The notes under the pieces are model-generated. The model worked only from the letters and a program-made list of their open reading frames with translations. It searched no databases and was not told the origin of the DNA. Below are positions 27,957-38,038 of a stretch of DNA of 43,163 bases, piece after piece. A program made the position numbers and the translations under genes. Origin of the DNA: an uncultured Alphaproteobacteria bacterium (GTDB lineage: Bacteria > Pseudomonadota > Alphaproteobacteria > RF32 > CAG-239); the NCBI GenBank assembly GCA_944391465.1, contig CALXTS010000015.1, positions 1-43,163 on the forward strand, given 5' to 3'. Within the stretch, counting starts at the first letter, position 1, and every line of letters begins with the position of its first letter.

Positions 27957-28520
27957 ATGTCTGATTTTAATGAAATAAAAAATGATACTAAAACCAGAAT
28001 GGATAAAACTATCGATTCTCTTAAAAATGAATTTGGTGGATTAAGAGCAGGAAGGGCTCATGTTAGTCTGTTGGATGGAATTATGGTTGAAGCCTATGGC
28101 TCAATGACACCGCTGTCACAAGTCGGAACGGTATCAACACCGGATGCACGCACCCTTTCAATCAGCGTATGGGACAGAGGATTGGCCAAAGCTGTAGAAA
28201 AAGCAATTTTGGAGTCTGATTTGGGATTAAATCCGGCCTCAGACGGACAATTAATCAGAATTCCGATTCCGCCGTTGAGTGAAGAGCGCCGCAAAGAATT
28301 GGTCAAGATTGCAGGCAAGTATTCTGAATCTTCCAAAGTGGCCATTCGCAATGTTCGTCGCGATGCGTTGGATGATGTAAAATCTCTGAAAAAAGAAGGT
28401 TCAATATCTGAAGATGATGAGAAACGTTATGAAAACGAGATTCAAAAAATGACGGACGATTCGATTAAACGGATTGACGAATTGCTTTCGCAAAAAGAAA
28501 AAGACATCATGCAAGTATAG
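27957..28520 (+). CDS. frr: Ribosome recycling factor
   Basis: RRF splits post-termination ribosomes together with EF-G. It has 187 aa, the standard length. The conserved LRAGRAHVSLLDGI segment and PLSQVGTVSTPDARTL are present, as is RIPIPPLSEERRKELVK. The C-terminal half is a long three-helix bundle. Its ATG lies one base after pyrH. The next gene, uppS, begins 13 bases after its stop. Confidence 0.97.
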   Translation: MSDFNEIKNDTKTRMDKTIDSLKNEFGGLRAGRAHVSLLDGIMVEAYGSMTPLSQVGTVSTPDARTLSISVWDRGLAKAVEKAILESDLGLNPASDGQLIRIPIPPLSEERRKELVKIAGKYSESSKVAIRNVRRDALDDVKSLKKEGSISEDDEKRYENEIQKMTDDSIKRIDELLSQKEKDIMQV

Positions 28521-28533
28521 GCGGATAGCAGCA

Positions 28534-29244
28534 TTGACTGATAAGAAAAATAAATTAGAGCATATAGCCGTCATTATGGACGGTAATGGTCGTTGGGCTC
28601 AAAAAAGAGGGATGCCTCGAACCGTTGGTCATAAAAAGGGAGCTGAAACGGTTAAGGAAATAACCCGTGCGGCGGGAGAGTTGGGCATAAAATATTTAAC
28701 GCTCTACGCATTTTCTACCGAAAATTGGCAAAGAAGCGAAGATGAGGTTAATGCATTAATGGACCTTCTTCGAGAATATCTGAAATCAGATATTAAAGAG
28801 TTGCAAGAAAACGGAGTGAGGATAATCTTTATCGGCGAACGAGATATGCTTGCGACAGATATCGTAGAGCAAATGAAAAAGGTAGAGGAAGAAACCATTA
28901 ACAATAATAAAATGGTTTTGTGTATAGCCTTAAGCTATGGTTCTCGCCAAGAGATAGTCAATGCGGCAAGAAGGATAGCTGTTTTATTCAAAAGAGGGGA
29001 TATCGAACCAGAAGACATTGATATTAAAATGTTTTCGGATATGCTCTATACCAAAGATATTCCGGATCCGGATATATTGATTCGTACCAGCGGAGAGCAC
29101 CGCATCAGTAATTATTTGCTGTGGCAGTTAGCTTATGCAGAAATGTTTTTTACCGATACGTTATGGCCGGATTTCAGCCGTAAAGAATTAGAGCAAATTA
29201 TACAGGATTACCAAACCAGGGAGAGAAGATATGGAAAAGTCTAA
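28534..29244 (+). CDS. uppS: Isoprenyl transferase (undecaprenyl diphosphate synthase)
   Basis: UppS is a cis-prenyltransferase that makes the C55 carrier lipid precursor for peptidoglycan and LPS. It has 236 aa from the TTG at 28534. Signatures are HIAVIMDGNGRWAQKRG, whose Asp binds Mg-diphosphate, LYAFSTENWQRS, and DPDILIRTSGEHRISNYLLW with AEMFFTDTLWPDF near the C-terminus. The start is uncertain. The TTG has AGGCGG 9 bases upstream and gives a family-like N-terminus. An upstream in-frame TTG at 28474 would overlap frr by 47 bases with unrelated sequence. The end overlaps cdsA by 14 bases. Confidence 0.95.
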   Translation: MTDKKNKLEHIAVIMDGNGRWAQKRGMPRTVGHKKGAETVKEITRAAGELGIKYLTLYAFSTENWQRSEDEVNALMDLLREYLKSDIKELQENGVRIIFIGERDMLATDIVEQMKKVEEETINNNKMVLCIALSYGSRQEIVNAARRIAVLFKRGDIEPEDIDIKMFSDMLYTKDIPDPDILIRTSGEHRISNYLLWQLAYAEMFFTDTLWPDFSRKELEQIIQDYQTRERRYGKV

Positions 29245-30019
29245 GTTAATCTCAATAATGAAGAGGATAATTACGACATTGGTTTTGGTGCCCTTAACGA
29301 TAGGTGTCTTGTATATAGGATATCCTTTTGTGCAATTATTTGCTTTATTGGTAGGAACTCTAATGGCTTGGGAATGGGTAAATATGGTGCCCAACCGCAA
29401 TGCCGTGACCTATGCTCTAATCTATACATTTGTTCTCGCTGTGGCGATTCTTACCGGAATATGGTCAGTTTATTTTGTTTCTTTGATAGGCTGCATGCTT
29501 TTGATAGGGATAAAATCCAAAGATGAAGAATGGCGGAAAATGCTGATGTTGGGTGTTCCCTATATCACAATAGGGATAGGCTCAATTATATGGCTATATG
29601 AGTTGGTAAGTTTTTCTGTAACTTTGTGGTTTTTATTGGTCGTTTGGTGTGTAGATATCGGAGGATACGTTGTCGGTTGTTCTTTAAGAGGTCCGAAATT
29701 GGCACCTAAAATTAGCCCGAATAAGACATGGTCTGGTTTGATAGGGGGCGTTTTGTTCTCAGTATCGGCCAGTGCTATTTTCTGTTATTTTGTAGGGGCT
29801 TCGGAACATAATCTGTTTTATGGAACCTTGGCTGCGATGATTGCAGTAATCGCACAAATAGGAGATTTGGTTGAATCTCATATAAAACGGACATTAGGCT
29901 TGAAAGATTCCAGCCAATTAATTCCCGGACACGGAGGCGTTTTTGATCGCGTTGATGGATTGATTTTTGCCGCGCCGATAGTCTTTTTATTGTTCAAATA
30001 TGCGTTATTTCTGATATAA
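29231..30019 (+). CDS. cdsA: Phosphatidate cytidylyltransferase
   Basis: CdsA makes CDP-diacylglycerol from phosphatidic acid and CTP in the inner membrane. It has 262 aa and about seven to eight membrane helices. The family signature is split over SPNKTWSGLIGGVLFS (about residue 163) and the C-terminal HGGVFDRVDGLIFAAP. AGGGAGA lies before the ATG, inside the end of uppS. The gene often following cdsA, dxr, is missing, and rseP follows after 13 bases. Confidence 0.96.
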   Translation: MEKSKLISIMKRIITTLVLVPLTIGVLYIGYPFVQLFALLVGTLMAWEWVNMVPNRNAVTYALIYTFVLAVAILTGIWSVYFVSLIGCMLLIGIKSKDEEWRKMLMLGVPYITIGIGSIIWLYELVSFSVTLWFLLVVWCVDIGGYVVGCSLRGPKLAPKISPNKTWSGLIGGVLFSVSASAIFCYFVGASEHNLFYGTLAAMIAVIAQIGDLVESHIKRTLGLKDSSQLIPGHGGVFDRVDGLIFAAPIVFLLFKYALFLI

Positions 30020-30032
30020 AGGTGTTTTTATT

Positions 30033-31163
30033 ATGCAATGGTTGATTAATGCCGCTTACTATATAATTCCGTTTATTTGCTTACTCGGAGTATTAGTGTT
30101 CGTTCATGAGTTCGGACACTATATTGTCGCTAAATTTTGCGGAGTTAAGGTTGATGAATTTTCTATTGGATTTGGAAAAAAAATATGGGGATTTAGAGAC
30201 CGTTCGGGAACAGAGTGGAAACTGTCGGTTATCCCATTAGGAGGGTATTGTAAGTTTTTAGGCGATGGTGATGAAAGCAGCTCATCAAACACATCGGAAA
30301 ATATATCAGAAGAAGATAAAAAATATGCATTTGCATTTCAAAATCCGTTTAAGAAATTAGCAATAGTTATTGCCGGTCCTGCGGCAAATTATTTATTCGC
30401 GATAGTTGTTTTTGCGAGTATTTTTTACTTTATCGGTAAGATAGATTTCCCACCGATAGTCGGAGAAGTTGTCAAAGGCGGAGCCGCTGAACAAGCAGGT
30501 ATAATTAAAGGGGATAGAATATTAAAAGTAAACGGCAAAGACGTTTCAAGTTTTAGTGAACTTCAACAAGAAGTTGATATGCATCGCGCAGAAAAAATCA
30601 GTATTGAGCTAAAAAGGAACGATAAAATCATCAATTTAAAATTTCCGTTGAAGATGCTTCCTGCAGATGGTGAAATTAATAAGTCTGATGAACCTAGACC
30701 GATGCTTGGTATCCGTTCACTCAATATTGTAGAGATAGATGTTGTAAAAGTTCCGTTTTGGACGGCAGTCGGAGATGCGTTTGCTGAAACTTGGAGAATA
30801 ACGGAAGTCACGTTGCGCGGGGTAGGACAAATATTTTCCGGTAAAAGAGATGCAGATGAAGTTGGCGGAATTGTCCGTATTGCAGAAATGTCCGGAGATA
30901 TTAGCAGAGAAAGCGGGTTAATTGATTTTGTTATTTTTATGGCATTGTTGTCAATTAATCTCGGACTCATAAATTTGTTTCCGATTCCATTATTGGATGG
31001 CGGACATGTTATTATTTATCTGATAGAAATTATTACCGGTCGGGAACTCAATGAGAACTTTAAAGATTATGTCTTCAAATTCGGACTGTTTTTGATATTA
31101 TCATTGATGCTTTTTGCGACATATAATGATTTTGCACGATTGTTTCACAGATGGTTTTCTTAA
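30033..31163 (+). CDS. rseP: RIP metalloprotease RseP (site-2 protease)
   Basis: RseP is an inner-membrane zinc protease that cleaves anti-sigma factors and leftover signal peptides within the membrane. It has 376 aa. The zinc motif HEFGH is at residues 25-29 in the first membrane helix, and the third ligand motif LDGG is near residue 321. A PDZ domain lies between them (about 125-200, VVKGGAAEQAGIIKGDRILK). One PDZ domain is apparent, whereas E. coli RseP has two. No rseA-type anti-sigma gene is nearby, so the substrate is not evident. AAGGTG precedes the ATG. Confidence 0.95.
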   Translation: MQWLINAAYYIIPFICLLGVLVFVHEFGHYIVAKFCGVKVDEFSIGFGKKIWGFRDRSGTEWKLSVIPLGGYCKFLGDGDESSSSNTSENISEEDKKYAFAFQNPFKKLAIVIAGPAANYLFAIVVFASIFYFIGKIDFPPIVGEVVKGGAAEQAGIIKGDRILKVNGKDVSSFSELQQEVDMHRAEKISIELKRNDKIINLKFPLKMLPADGEINKSDEPRPMLGIRSLNIVEIDVVKVPFWTAVGDAFAETWRITEVTLRGVGQIFSGKRDADEVGGIVRIAEMSGDISRESGLIDFVIFMALLSINLGLINLFPIPLLDGGHVIIYLIEIITGRELNENFKDYVFKFGLFLILSLMLFATYNDFARLFHRWFS

Positions 31164-31181
31164 ATTTTAAGGACAAACGGA

Positions 31182-33440
31182 ATGAAAAACTTAAAACTAT
31201 GGACTATTATGACGGCGGCGTTAATGTCATCAACGGCACATGCCTCTGTTTATGTGCGGGATATTAAAGTTGACGGCTTGGAACGAGTTGAGCGAGAGAC
31301 TGTTCTTTCCTATGTTGAGATAAAGAAGGGAAGCATTGTAAAACAAAATCAATTAGACGCATCTTTGAAACAGCTTTATGCAACGGGATTGTTTAATGAT
31401 GTATCTCTGGATGTAAAGTCAGACGGCTTAATGATTATAAAAGTTCAAGAAAATCCGGTTATCAGTAAAGTTTTGTTTGATGGTAATGATAAGGTTGACG
31501 ATTCTATGTTGGAAAGCGAGGTGCGTTTGGCTCCGCGTTCAATGTATTCTCGTTCAAAAGTTCAGGAAGATGTTCAAAGGATTATAGATTTATATAAAAG
31601 AACCGGTAGATATGCTGTTGTTGTAGAGCCTCAAATCATAGAAAGAGATCAGAACCGAGTTGACTTGATATTTAATATTGATGAAGGTCCGTTGGCAACA
31701 ATTGATAAGATTAATTTCATAGGCAATAAGCATTATAGCGATGATGACTTACAAGGCGAGATAATGAGTAAGGAAAGTCGCTGGTATCGTATTTTCTCAT
31801 CTTCGGAAAACTATGATTCTGAAAAAACAAATTACGATAAAGAGCTTCTGCGCCGTTTTTATTTAAAACGCGGCTACGCTGATTTCACAGTAAAATCGGC
31901 AATAGCGGAATTAAGCCCCGATAGAAAATCCTTTGTTTTAACTTTTGTGGTAGATGAAGGTAGTCGATATAAAATTCGAAACTTAAAAATAACAAGTAGC
32001 CTTTCGGATGTAAATCCGGATGACTATCAAGATGAGCTGGATTTTAAGTCAGGGGACTGGTACAATGCCGATAAAGTAGAAAAGGCAATAACCGCATTAA
32101 CTGACGCTTTGGGACGGAAAGGTTTTGCTTTTGTCGATGTTAATCCAATACTGCAAAAGGATACGGAAAAAGGCGAAGTCGATATAACCTTTGATATTCG
32201 CGAAGGCAGTAGAGTATTTGTTGATAGAATTAATATCAGCGGAAATACACGCACTCATGATGAAGTAATCCGCAGAGAATTCCGTATAGAAGAAGGAGAT
32301 GCTTTCAACGCCTCTAAGATTAAAGATTCTCGCCGCAATGTTGAAAATCTGGATTACTTCAGTAAAGTAGATATTGAAACAGCACCCAAAGATAATAATA
32401 AGGCAGATATTAATGTTAAAGTTGAAGAGAAATCCACAGGGTACTTTAATGTTGGTGTCGGCTATTCAACCGTCAACGGAGCATTGGTTCGTACCGGAGT
32501 TGTTGAAAATAACTTCCGCGGTTTGGGACAACGTTTGGGCGTAGATGTTGGAATATCTCAGAGAGCGCAAGAATATGACTTGAGCTTTACTGAGCCTTAT
32601 TTCTTAAACCGTCGTTTGCGCACCGGATTTGACCTCTTCCGCAGTGAAACAGATTATCAAGATGAAGGTTCATATGATAGTGAAGTAACCGGTGGACGCT
32701 TACGCATGGGGTGGAACTATACTGATGATTTTTCACAACAAGTTCGCTATACGTTAAGACAAGACAAGATTAGTAATGTAGATGCCGGAGCATCAAAATA
32801 CATTAAAGAAGAAGCCGGAAAATATAACGATTCTTCGGTTGGTCAAACAATTGTTTATGATAAACGAGATAGTGCATTAAATCCGAAGGAAGGCTATTTC
32901 TTATCATTCGGAAATGATGTTGCCGGATTGGGCGGAGATGAAAAATATCTGAAATTTGATGCCAAAGCCTATCAGTATTTTACCATAGCGGACTACTACA
33001 CATTTAAGCTGTTTGCAAATGCTGGTTATATAACCGGCTATGGCGGAAGAGATGTTCGTTTGTCAAACAGATATTATCTTGGTGGTTCGACATTAAGAGG
33101 TTTTGATGTTGCCGGTATTGGCGCCAGAGACAAATATACGGATGATGCTTTAGGAGGTAACTGGATGCTTTATACCGGAGCAGAAAGCATTTTCCCGATA
33201 GGATTAGATGAGATAGGTTTAAAAGGGCGTACATTCGTAGATATGGGAATGTTAGGCAAGCCGGATAATATGAACAGCGCTGATGTCGAATATTCATCCA
33301 GCCCGCGTGTGTCAGTCGGTTTTGGTTTCCAGTGGCTGTCACCAATGGGACAAATAGACATAGACTTTGGTTTCCCAATTGTTAAAGAAGATTATGATGA
33401 AACTCAAATCTTCAGACTTAACTTTGGTACCAGATTGTAA
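31182..33440 (+). CDS. bamA: Outer-membrane protein assembly factor BamA
   Basis: BamA is the central Omp85 component that folds beta-barrel proteins into the outer membrane. It has 752 aa. The signal peptide is about residues 1-21 (ending STAHA). Five POTRA repeats follow (to about residue 420), visible as recurring segments such as [18 protein letters not shown] and [20 protein letters not shown]. The C-terminal 16-strand barrel ends in a terminal beta signal, [11 protein letters not shown]. The lid-lock motif is visible as GGSTLRGFD near residue 630. The gene sits between rseP and lpxD, the normal order. Confidence 0.97.
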   Translation: MKNLKLWTIMTAALMSSTAHASVYVRDIKVDGLERVERETVLSYVEIKKGSIVKQNQLDASLKQLYATGLFNDVSLDVKSDGLMIIKVQENPVISKVLFDGNDKVDDSMLESEVRLAPRSMYSRSKVQEDVQRIIDLYKRTGRYAVVVEPQIIERDQNRVDLIFNIDEGPLATIDKINFIGNKHYSDDDLQGEIMSKESRWYRIFSSSENYDSEKTNYDKELLRRFYLKRGYADFTVKSAIAELSPDRKSFVLTFVVDEGSRYKIRNLKITSSLSDVNPDDYQDELDFKSGDWYNADKVEKAITALTDALGRKGFAFVDVNPILQKDTEKGEVDITFDIREGSRVFVDRINISGNTRTHDEVIRREFRIEEGDAFNASKIKDSRRNVENLDYFSKVDIETAPKDNNKADINVKVEEKSTGYFNVGVGYSTVNGALVRTGVVENNFRGLGQRLGVDVGISQRAQEYDLSFTEPYFLNRRLRTGFDLFRSETDYQDEGSYDSEVTGGRLRMGWNYTDDFSQQVRYTLRQDKISNVDAGASKYIKEEAGKYNDSSVGQTIVYDKRDSALNPKEGYFLSFGNDVAGLGGDEKYLKFDAKAYQYFTIADYYTFKLFANAGYITGYGGRDVRLSNRYYLGGSTLRGFDVAGIGARDKYTDDALGGNWMLYTGAESIFPIGLDEIGLKGRTFVDMGMLGKPDNMNSADVEYSSSPRVSVGFGFQWLSPMGQIDIDFGFPIVKEDYDETQIFRLNFGTRL

Positions 33441-33456
33441 GAAAAAGGAGAAACAA

Positions 33457-34491
33457 ATGCCAGATAATAGATTTTTTGAAAATAAGGGTCCGTTCAGTTT
33501 AAAACAAATATCCGAGATATGCGATGCAGAACTTGGAGATTTGAGCAAAGCGGAAGTTATGATTAAAGATTTAGGCACATTTACGTCCGCTGGCGAAGGA
33601 GAAATTTGTTTCTTTTATGATAAAAAACAAAAAGAAAAGGCACCTGAAATTAAAGCAACAGCTTGTATAACAACCTCAGAACTCCTACCTTTTATTCCGG
33701 AAGGCGTTATCAAACTTGTTTCAGTAAATCCCAAACTTTCGTTTTTAAAATTAAATATGGCGATGTATGCGGAGAAGAAACCGGTACCGGAAATTAAACC
33801 GACAGCAGTTATTTCCAGAAGTGCCGTAATCGGAGAAAATTGTTTCATCGGTGATAATGTAGTTTTGGAAGATGATGTAAAAATCGGGAGTAATTGTATT
33901 TTAGAAGCCGGATGCGTAATTTCGCGCGGATGCGTAATCGGGGACAATTGCAGAATTGGAGTAAATGCTCATGTTTCACACTGCCTGATGGGAAATGATT
34001 GCTACATATATAGCGGAGCGCGTATTGGGTGGGACGGATTTGGCTTTATGTTTGTAGAAGGCAGACATCAAAAAATCCCGCAACTTGGTCGTGTTATTAT
34101 CGGAAATGATGTTGAGATAGGCGCAAATACATGTATTGACAGGGGGGCTTTAGATGATACGGTTATCGGAGATGGTTGCCGGATTGATAATTTAGTTCAA
34201 GTTGCCCACAATATCAAACTGGGACGCGGCTGTATTTTAGTTTCACAAACAGGCATTGCCGGCAGTTGTACCTTTGGGGATTATGTTGTTTGCGGAGGAC
34301 AAAGTGGTTTTGCAGATCATTTGAATATCGGCAGCGGAGCTCAAATAGCCGCACAATCAGGTGTGATGAGAGATATAGAGCCAAGAGCGGTTATGATGGG
34401 GACGCCGGCAGTTCCATTTAAAGATTTTATGAGGCAATCGGCATTTTTGATTAAGGCCGGTAAAGCAAAAGCAAGTTCATCAAAAGAATAA
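33457..34491 (+). CDS. lpxD: UDP-3-O-acylglucosamine N-acyltransferase
   Basis: LpxD adds the second acyl chain in lipid A synthesis. It has 344 aa. The N-terminal uridine-binding domain (about 1-105) is followed by left-handed hexapeptide repeats. The catalytic His is in QVAHNI at residue 251, and [13 protein letters not shown] follows. AAGGAG lies close before the ATG at 33457. The open frame extends 30 codons upstream into bamA, but that segment is not family-like. It is followed by fabZ in the standard lpxD-fabZ-lpxA order. Confidence 0.96.
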   Translation: MPDNRFFENKGPFSLKQISEICDAELGDLSKAEVMIKDLGTFTSAGEGEICFFYDKKQKEKAPEIKATACITTSELLPFIPEGVIKLVSVNPKLSFLKLNMAMYAEKKPVPEIKPTAVISRSAVIGENCFIGDNVVLEDDVKIGSNCILEAGCVISRGCVIGDNCRIGVNAHVSHCLMGNDCYIYSGARIGWDGFGFMFVEGRHQKIPQLGRVIIGNDVEIGANTCIDRGALDDTVIGDGCRIDNLVQVAHNIKLGRGCILVSQTGIAGSCTFGDYVVCGGQSGFADHLNIGSGAQIAAQSGVMRDIEPRAVMMGTPAVPFKDFMRQSAFLIKAGKAKASSSKE

Positions 34492-34510
34492 TAAAAAGAA
34501 GGATAAGTAA

Positions 34511-34960
34511 ATGTCAGAAAATAAAATATACAACGTAGAAGAAATAATGAAAATGCTTCCGCATCGCTACCCGTTTTTACTGGTAGATCGTTTGGAGGTA
34601 GAAGTTCCCGGAGAAAAGGGAGTTGGTTTAAAAAACGTAACCATGAATGAGGAATTTTTCCAAGGTCATTTTCCGGGAAATCCGGTAATGCCGGGAGTGT
34701 TGCAGATTGAGGCAATGGCTCAAACGGCAGGAGCACTGGTTATCGCCGGAAAAGAAGGTTTTGAAGAAAAGAAGGTTGGTGTTTATTTTATGTCAATTGA
34801 CGGTGTAAAATTCCGCAAACCTGTAAAACCCGGAGACCAGTTAAAAATGCATGTTGAGAAAATCAAAGCTCGCCGCAATGTATTTGTTTTCAAAGGAGAA
34901 AGCAGAGTTGACGGACAAGTGGTCAGCGAGGCAGAGTTTACGGCAATGATTGTTGAGTAA
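34511..34960 (+). CDS. fabZ: 3-hydroxyacyl-ACP dehydratase FabZ
   Basis: FabZ dehydrates 3-hydroxyacyl-ACP in fatty-acid elongation, and so competes with LpxA and LpxD for the same acyl pool. It has 149 aa with a hot-dog fold. HRYPFLLVDR begins at residue 18. The catalytic His53 (GHFPGNPVMPG) and Glu67 (LQIEAMAQ) are both present. AAGGATA lies before the ATG. A strong terminator follows, separating it from lpxA. Confidence 0.97.
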   Translation: MSENKIYNVEEIMKMLPHRYPFLLVDRLEVEVPGEKGVGLKNVTMNEEFFQGHFPGNPVMPGVLQIEAMAQTAGALVIAGKEGFEEKKVGVYFMSIDGVKFRKPVKPGDQLKMHVEKIKARRNVFVFKGESRVDGQVVSEAEFTAMIVE

Positions 34961-34970
34961 TAAAAGAAGC

Positions 34971-34998
34971 AAAAGCCCTCAAATTTGAGGGCTTTTTT
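34971..34998 (+). terminator. Terminator between fabZ and lpxA
   Basis: AAAAGCCCTCAAA (34971-34983) pairs with TTTGAGGGCTTTT (34984-34996), and further T residues follow. It is symmetric and lies 10 bases after the fabZ stop, breaking the usual fabZ-lpxA co-transcription. Confidence 0.88.
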
Positions 34999-35107
34999 GT
35001 TTGTAAAGAAACAATCTGTAAGTATTTTTGTTTTTACTTTGCAATGTTTTTCAAATATATTAAACTGCATAAAATCAAAAAAAATTATGAAAGAAAGGAA
35101 TATAGAT

Positions 35108-35905
35108 ATGACGAAAATTCATCCGACCGCCGTAATAGAAGAGGGAGCTCAAATTGCAGCCTCTGCAGAAATAGGACCATTATGCTGGATTAGTTCTCGA
35201 GCCAAAATCGGAGAAAATGTTAAATTACTCGGTCGGGTAACCATCATGGGGGATACAACAATTGGCGAGGGGACAATAGTCTTTCCCGGAGCCGTTTTGG
35301 GAGGAGGACCTCAGGATCATGGTAATGAATTTCAAGAAGAAGCAAAATTGATTATCGGCAAGAATAATATAATCCGAGAAAATGTAACCATGCATGCCGG
35401 AACACCTAAGGAGCATTTTACAACGACAGTTGGTGATGGCGGAATGTTTATGATAAATTCACACATAGCACACGACTGTGTTGTCGGAAATAATGTTATT
35501 ATGACAAATAATGCTGTTATTGGCGGACATGTTCGTGTGGGCGATGGTGTTATTATCGGAGGAAACAGTGCGGTTCATCAGTTCTGCCGTATCGGACGCA
35601 AAGCCATGATAGGCGGCATGTCCGGCGTTGACAGAGATGTTATCCCGTTTGCCATAGTTACCGGAGAGAGAGGAAAACTTCGCGGATTAAACGTTATCGG
35701 AATGAAACGCAGCGGTATAGAGCCTGAGGTTATAAAGGCGGCTCAACGTGCATTTATGTTTATTTTCAAAGGAAAAGAAGGTAATTTTGAGACAAGATTA
35801 AAAGAAGCAAAAGAAAAATATAAAGACAATGAAATGGTTTTAGAGCAAATCAAATTCATTGAAGAAGCGCTGTCAGGACGCCGAAACGTAATGGTTGCCG
35901 ACTAG
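35108..35905 (+). CDS. lpxA: UDP-N-acetylglucosamine O-acyltransferase
   Basis: LpxA catalyses the first step of lipid A synthesis, adding a 3-hydroxyacyl chain to UDP-GlcNAc. It has 265 aa. Hexapeptide repeats fill about residues 1-190. The catalytic His122 is in SHIAHDCVVGNN, and GGNSAVHQFCRIG is also typical. The helical C-terminal domain starts near residue 195 (LRGLNVIGMKRSG). AAAGGA lies 8 bases before the ATG at 35108. A longer reading from 34985 would run through the terminator. The gene must have its own promoter or rely on readthrough. Confidence 0.97.
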   Translation: MTKIHPTAVIEEGAQIAASAEIGPLCWISSRAKIGENVKLLGRVTIMGDTTIGEGTIVFPGAVLGGGPQDHGNEFQEEAKLIIGKNNIIRENVTMHAGTPKEHFTTTVGDGGMFMINSHIAHDCVVGNNVIMTNNAVIGGHVRVGDGVIIGGNSAVHQFCRIGRKAMIGGMSGVDRDVIPFAIVTGERGKLRGLNVIGMKRSGIEPEVIKAAQRAFMFIFKGKEGNFETRLKEAKEKYKDNEMVLEQIKFIEEALSGRRNVMVAD

Positions 35906-35924
35906 AGTTATAAAAAATTCAGAT

Positions 35925-35963
35925 AAAGGTAAAATTCGTTGCAATCTGCGAATTTTACCTTTA
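35925..35963 (+). terminator. Terminator between lpxA and lpxI
   Basis: A perfect 14-bp stem has arms aaaggtaaaattcg (35925-35938) and cgaattttaccttt (35949-35962). It is AU-rich with only a short T run after it, 19 bases past the lpxA stop. Confidence 0.65.
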
Positions 35964-35994
35964 ATGTTATAAAAAACAAAAAAGCAGGATAAGA

Positions 35995-36834
35995 ATGAAC
36001 AACACTCGAAAACTGGGAATCATCGCCGGAGGAGGGGATATTCCCAAACAGTTAATATCTCGTTGCCGGCAAGAAAAACGCGATTTTTTTGTATTGGCGA
36101 TAGAAGGTAATGCCGATAAAGATTTGATTACGGATAATGATGTTCCTCATCAATGGATTCGAATAGGGCAAGCCGGAACCGGATTTAAACGCTTTGCGGA
36201 AGAAAAAGTTCAAGATGTTGTTATGGTAGGAACCATTCGCCGCCCCTCATTTTTTGATTTGGTTCCTGATTTACGGACAACCGCCTTTTTTGCAAAAATA
36301 GGAACCAAAGCTCTGGGCGATGACGGTATCCTGTGCGCTCTGGTTAAAGAGTTGGAATCAGAAGGATTATATGTCAAAGGCATTCATGAGGTTATGCCGG
36401 AAATATTAATTAAATCGGGAGTTTTAGGAAAGGTAAAGCCAAACAAACAAGCGTTGCTTGATATAAAAAGGGCTGTGGAAGTAGCGACGGAACTCGGACG
36501 TTTAGATGTCGGACAAGCGGTTATCGTTCAGCAAGGCTTGGTGCTTGGCGTTGAAGGAATAGAAGGAACCGGAGAGCTTATTCGCCGTTGCGGAGGGTAT
36601 AAACGCAAAGGAGACGGAGGTGTTTTGGTAAAAATGCGCAAACCGCAACAAGATATGCGTATAGATTTGCCGACAATTGGAGATAAAACAATAGAAGCGG
36701 CATACGCGAGCGGTTTGCAGGGGGTTGCCTTGCATGCGGGGAACGGATTGATAGTTAATCAGGCAGAAACAATTCGTCTGGCAGATAAATACGGACTTTT
36801 TGTAATGGGGGTGGATCCGAATGAGTTCAAATAA
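35995..36834 (+). CDS. lpxI: UDP-2,3-diacylglucosamine pyrophosphatase LpxI
   Basis: LpxI hydrolyses UDP-2,3-diacylglucosamine to lipid X in lipid A synthesis. It is the alphaproteobacterial replacement for LpxH. It has 279 aa (DUF1009 family). The N-terminal Rossmann-like part has LGIIAGGGDIPKQLISRC. The C-terminal part carries GVDVGQAVIV-like and EGTGELIRRCGG sequences, then GGVLVKMRKPQQDMRIDLPT and the GLQGVALHAGNGLIV segment. CAGGAT precedes the ATG. It overlaps lpxB by 14 bases, so the two are translated together. Confidence 0.95.
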   Translation: MNNTRKLGIIAGGGDIPKQLISRCRQEKRDFFVLAIEGNADKDLITDNDVPHQWIRIGQAGTGFKRFAEEKVQDVVMVGTIRRPSFFDLVPDLRTTAFFAKIGTKALGDDGILCALVKELESEGLYVKGIHEVMPEILIKSGVLGKVKPNKQALLDIKRAVEVATELGRLDVGQAVIVQQGLVLGVEGIEGTGELIRRCGGYKRKGDGGVLVKMRKPQQDMRIDLPTIGDKTIEAAYASGLQGVALHAGNGLIVNQAETIRLADKYGLFVMGVDPNEFK

Positions 36835-37987
36835 TTTGAAAATTTATCTGATAGCCGGAGAACCCAGTGGAGATTTGTTGGGTTCAAGATTAATGCGGGC
36901 TTTAAGAAAAAAGACGGGTGACCAAGTAGAGTTTTATGGTATTGGCGGAGATACGATGGAAACGGAGGGATTAAAATCTCTGTTTGACATTTCAGAACTG
37001 GCAATAATGGGCTTGGCAGAAGTTATTCCGAGCATTCCTCGGGTTTTAAAACGTATCCGCCAAACGGTAAGCAATATTAAAGAAATAAGACCGGATATTG
37101 TTATAACGATAGATAGTTGGAGTTTTTCCGCACGAGTTCATAAAGCCCTAAGAAAAGCAAAAACAGGGATTCCGCAAGTTCACTATGTTGCACCGCAAGT
37201 ATGGGCGTGGAAGAAGAAACGCGCACGAACAATGTATCGTTATATAGATTATTTGATGACATTACTCCCTCAAGAGCCGAAATATTTTACTCCATATCAT
37301 TTAAAAGCGGAGTTTGTTGGGCATCCGGTTATAGAAAGTGAAGCAATTCATGGAGATGGAAATAAATTTAGAAAAGAGTATCAGATACCTGAAGATAAAC
37401 GCATTATAACAATATTACCCGGCTCCAGAAAGACAGAAGTCAGTAAATTACTTCCGGTTTATATAGAAGCTGCCCGTCTTTTACAACAAAAGCATCCTGA
37501 TTTATATTTTGTATTACCGACGGTAAAAACGGTATCCAAACAAGTAAAAGAAATGACGGACAACAGTAAGATTCCTCTTATTATCGTAGAGAGTGAGAAA
37601 GAAAGATATAATGCATTTAAGGCATCATCAGCGGCCATAGCGGCATCAGGAACCGTTGCTTTAGAATTGGCAATATGTAATATACCGCATATAATCGGAT
37701 ATATCGTATCACCATTTACGGCATTTTTGGTCAGGAAGTTGTTGAAAATACAATTTGTAAATTTATCCAATATTATGCTGGGAAGAGAGATTATTCCGGA
37801 GCTGTTGCAAGAAAGGTGTCGTCCTGGGAATATATGTCAACATATAGAGCAGTTATTAGAAAAGAAAGAGCTCTATGAGAAACAAATAAAGGGTTTTGAA
37901 AAAGTGAGAAGGATATTAGGTTGCGGAGTACAAACGCCAAGTGAAAACGCCAGCGATATTATCCTCCGCCTGATAAAATCCAAGTAA
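36821..37987 (+). CDS. lpxB: Lipid-A-disaccharide synthase
   Basis: LpxB is a family GT19 glycosyltransferase joining lipid X to UDP-2,3-diacylglucosamine at the inner membrane. It has 388 aa. Signatures are IYLIAGEPSGDLLGSRLM at the N-terminus, HYVAPQVWAWKKKRA (about residue 122), LPGSRKTEVSKLLP and the donor-binding ASGTVALELA (about 270). Its ATG lies inside lpxI. This gene ends the envelope cluster, and a terminator follows. Confidence 0.96.
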   Translation: MSSNNLKIYLIAGEPSGDLLGSRLMRALRKKTGDQVEFYGIGGDTMETEGLKSLFDISELAIMGLAEVIPSIPRVLKRIRQTVSNIKEIRPDIVITIDSWSFSARVHKALRKAKTGIPQVHYVAPQVWAWKKKRARTMYRYIDYLMTLLPQEPKYFTPYHLKAEFVGHPVIESEAIHGDGNKFRKEYQIPEDKRIITILPGSRKTEVSKLLPVYIEAARLLQQKHPDLYFVLPTVKTVSKQVKEMTDNSKIPLIIVESEKERYNAFKASSAAIAASGTVALELAICNIPHIIGYIVSPFTAFLVRKLLKIQFVNLSNIMLGREIIPELLQERCRPGNICQHIEQLLEKKELYEKQIKGFEKVRRILGCGVQTPSENASDIILRLIKSK

Positions 37988-37993
37988 TTTGAA

Positions 37994-38026
37994 TACCCCC
38001 TGTTTTTGATAACAGGGGGTAAGTTT
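37994..38026. terminator. Terminator after lpxB
   Basis: TACCCCCTGTT (37994-38004) pairs with AACAGGGGGTA (38011-38021), then AGTTTT on the plus strand. It may also serve the convergent small gene at 38039. Confidence 0.82.
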
Positions 38027-38038
38027 TAAGAATAAAAA

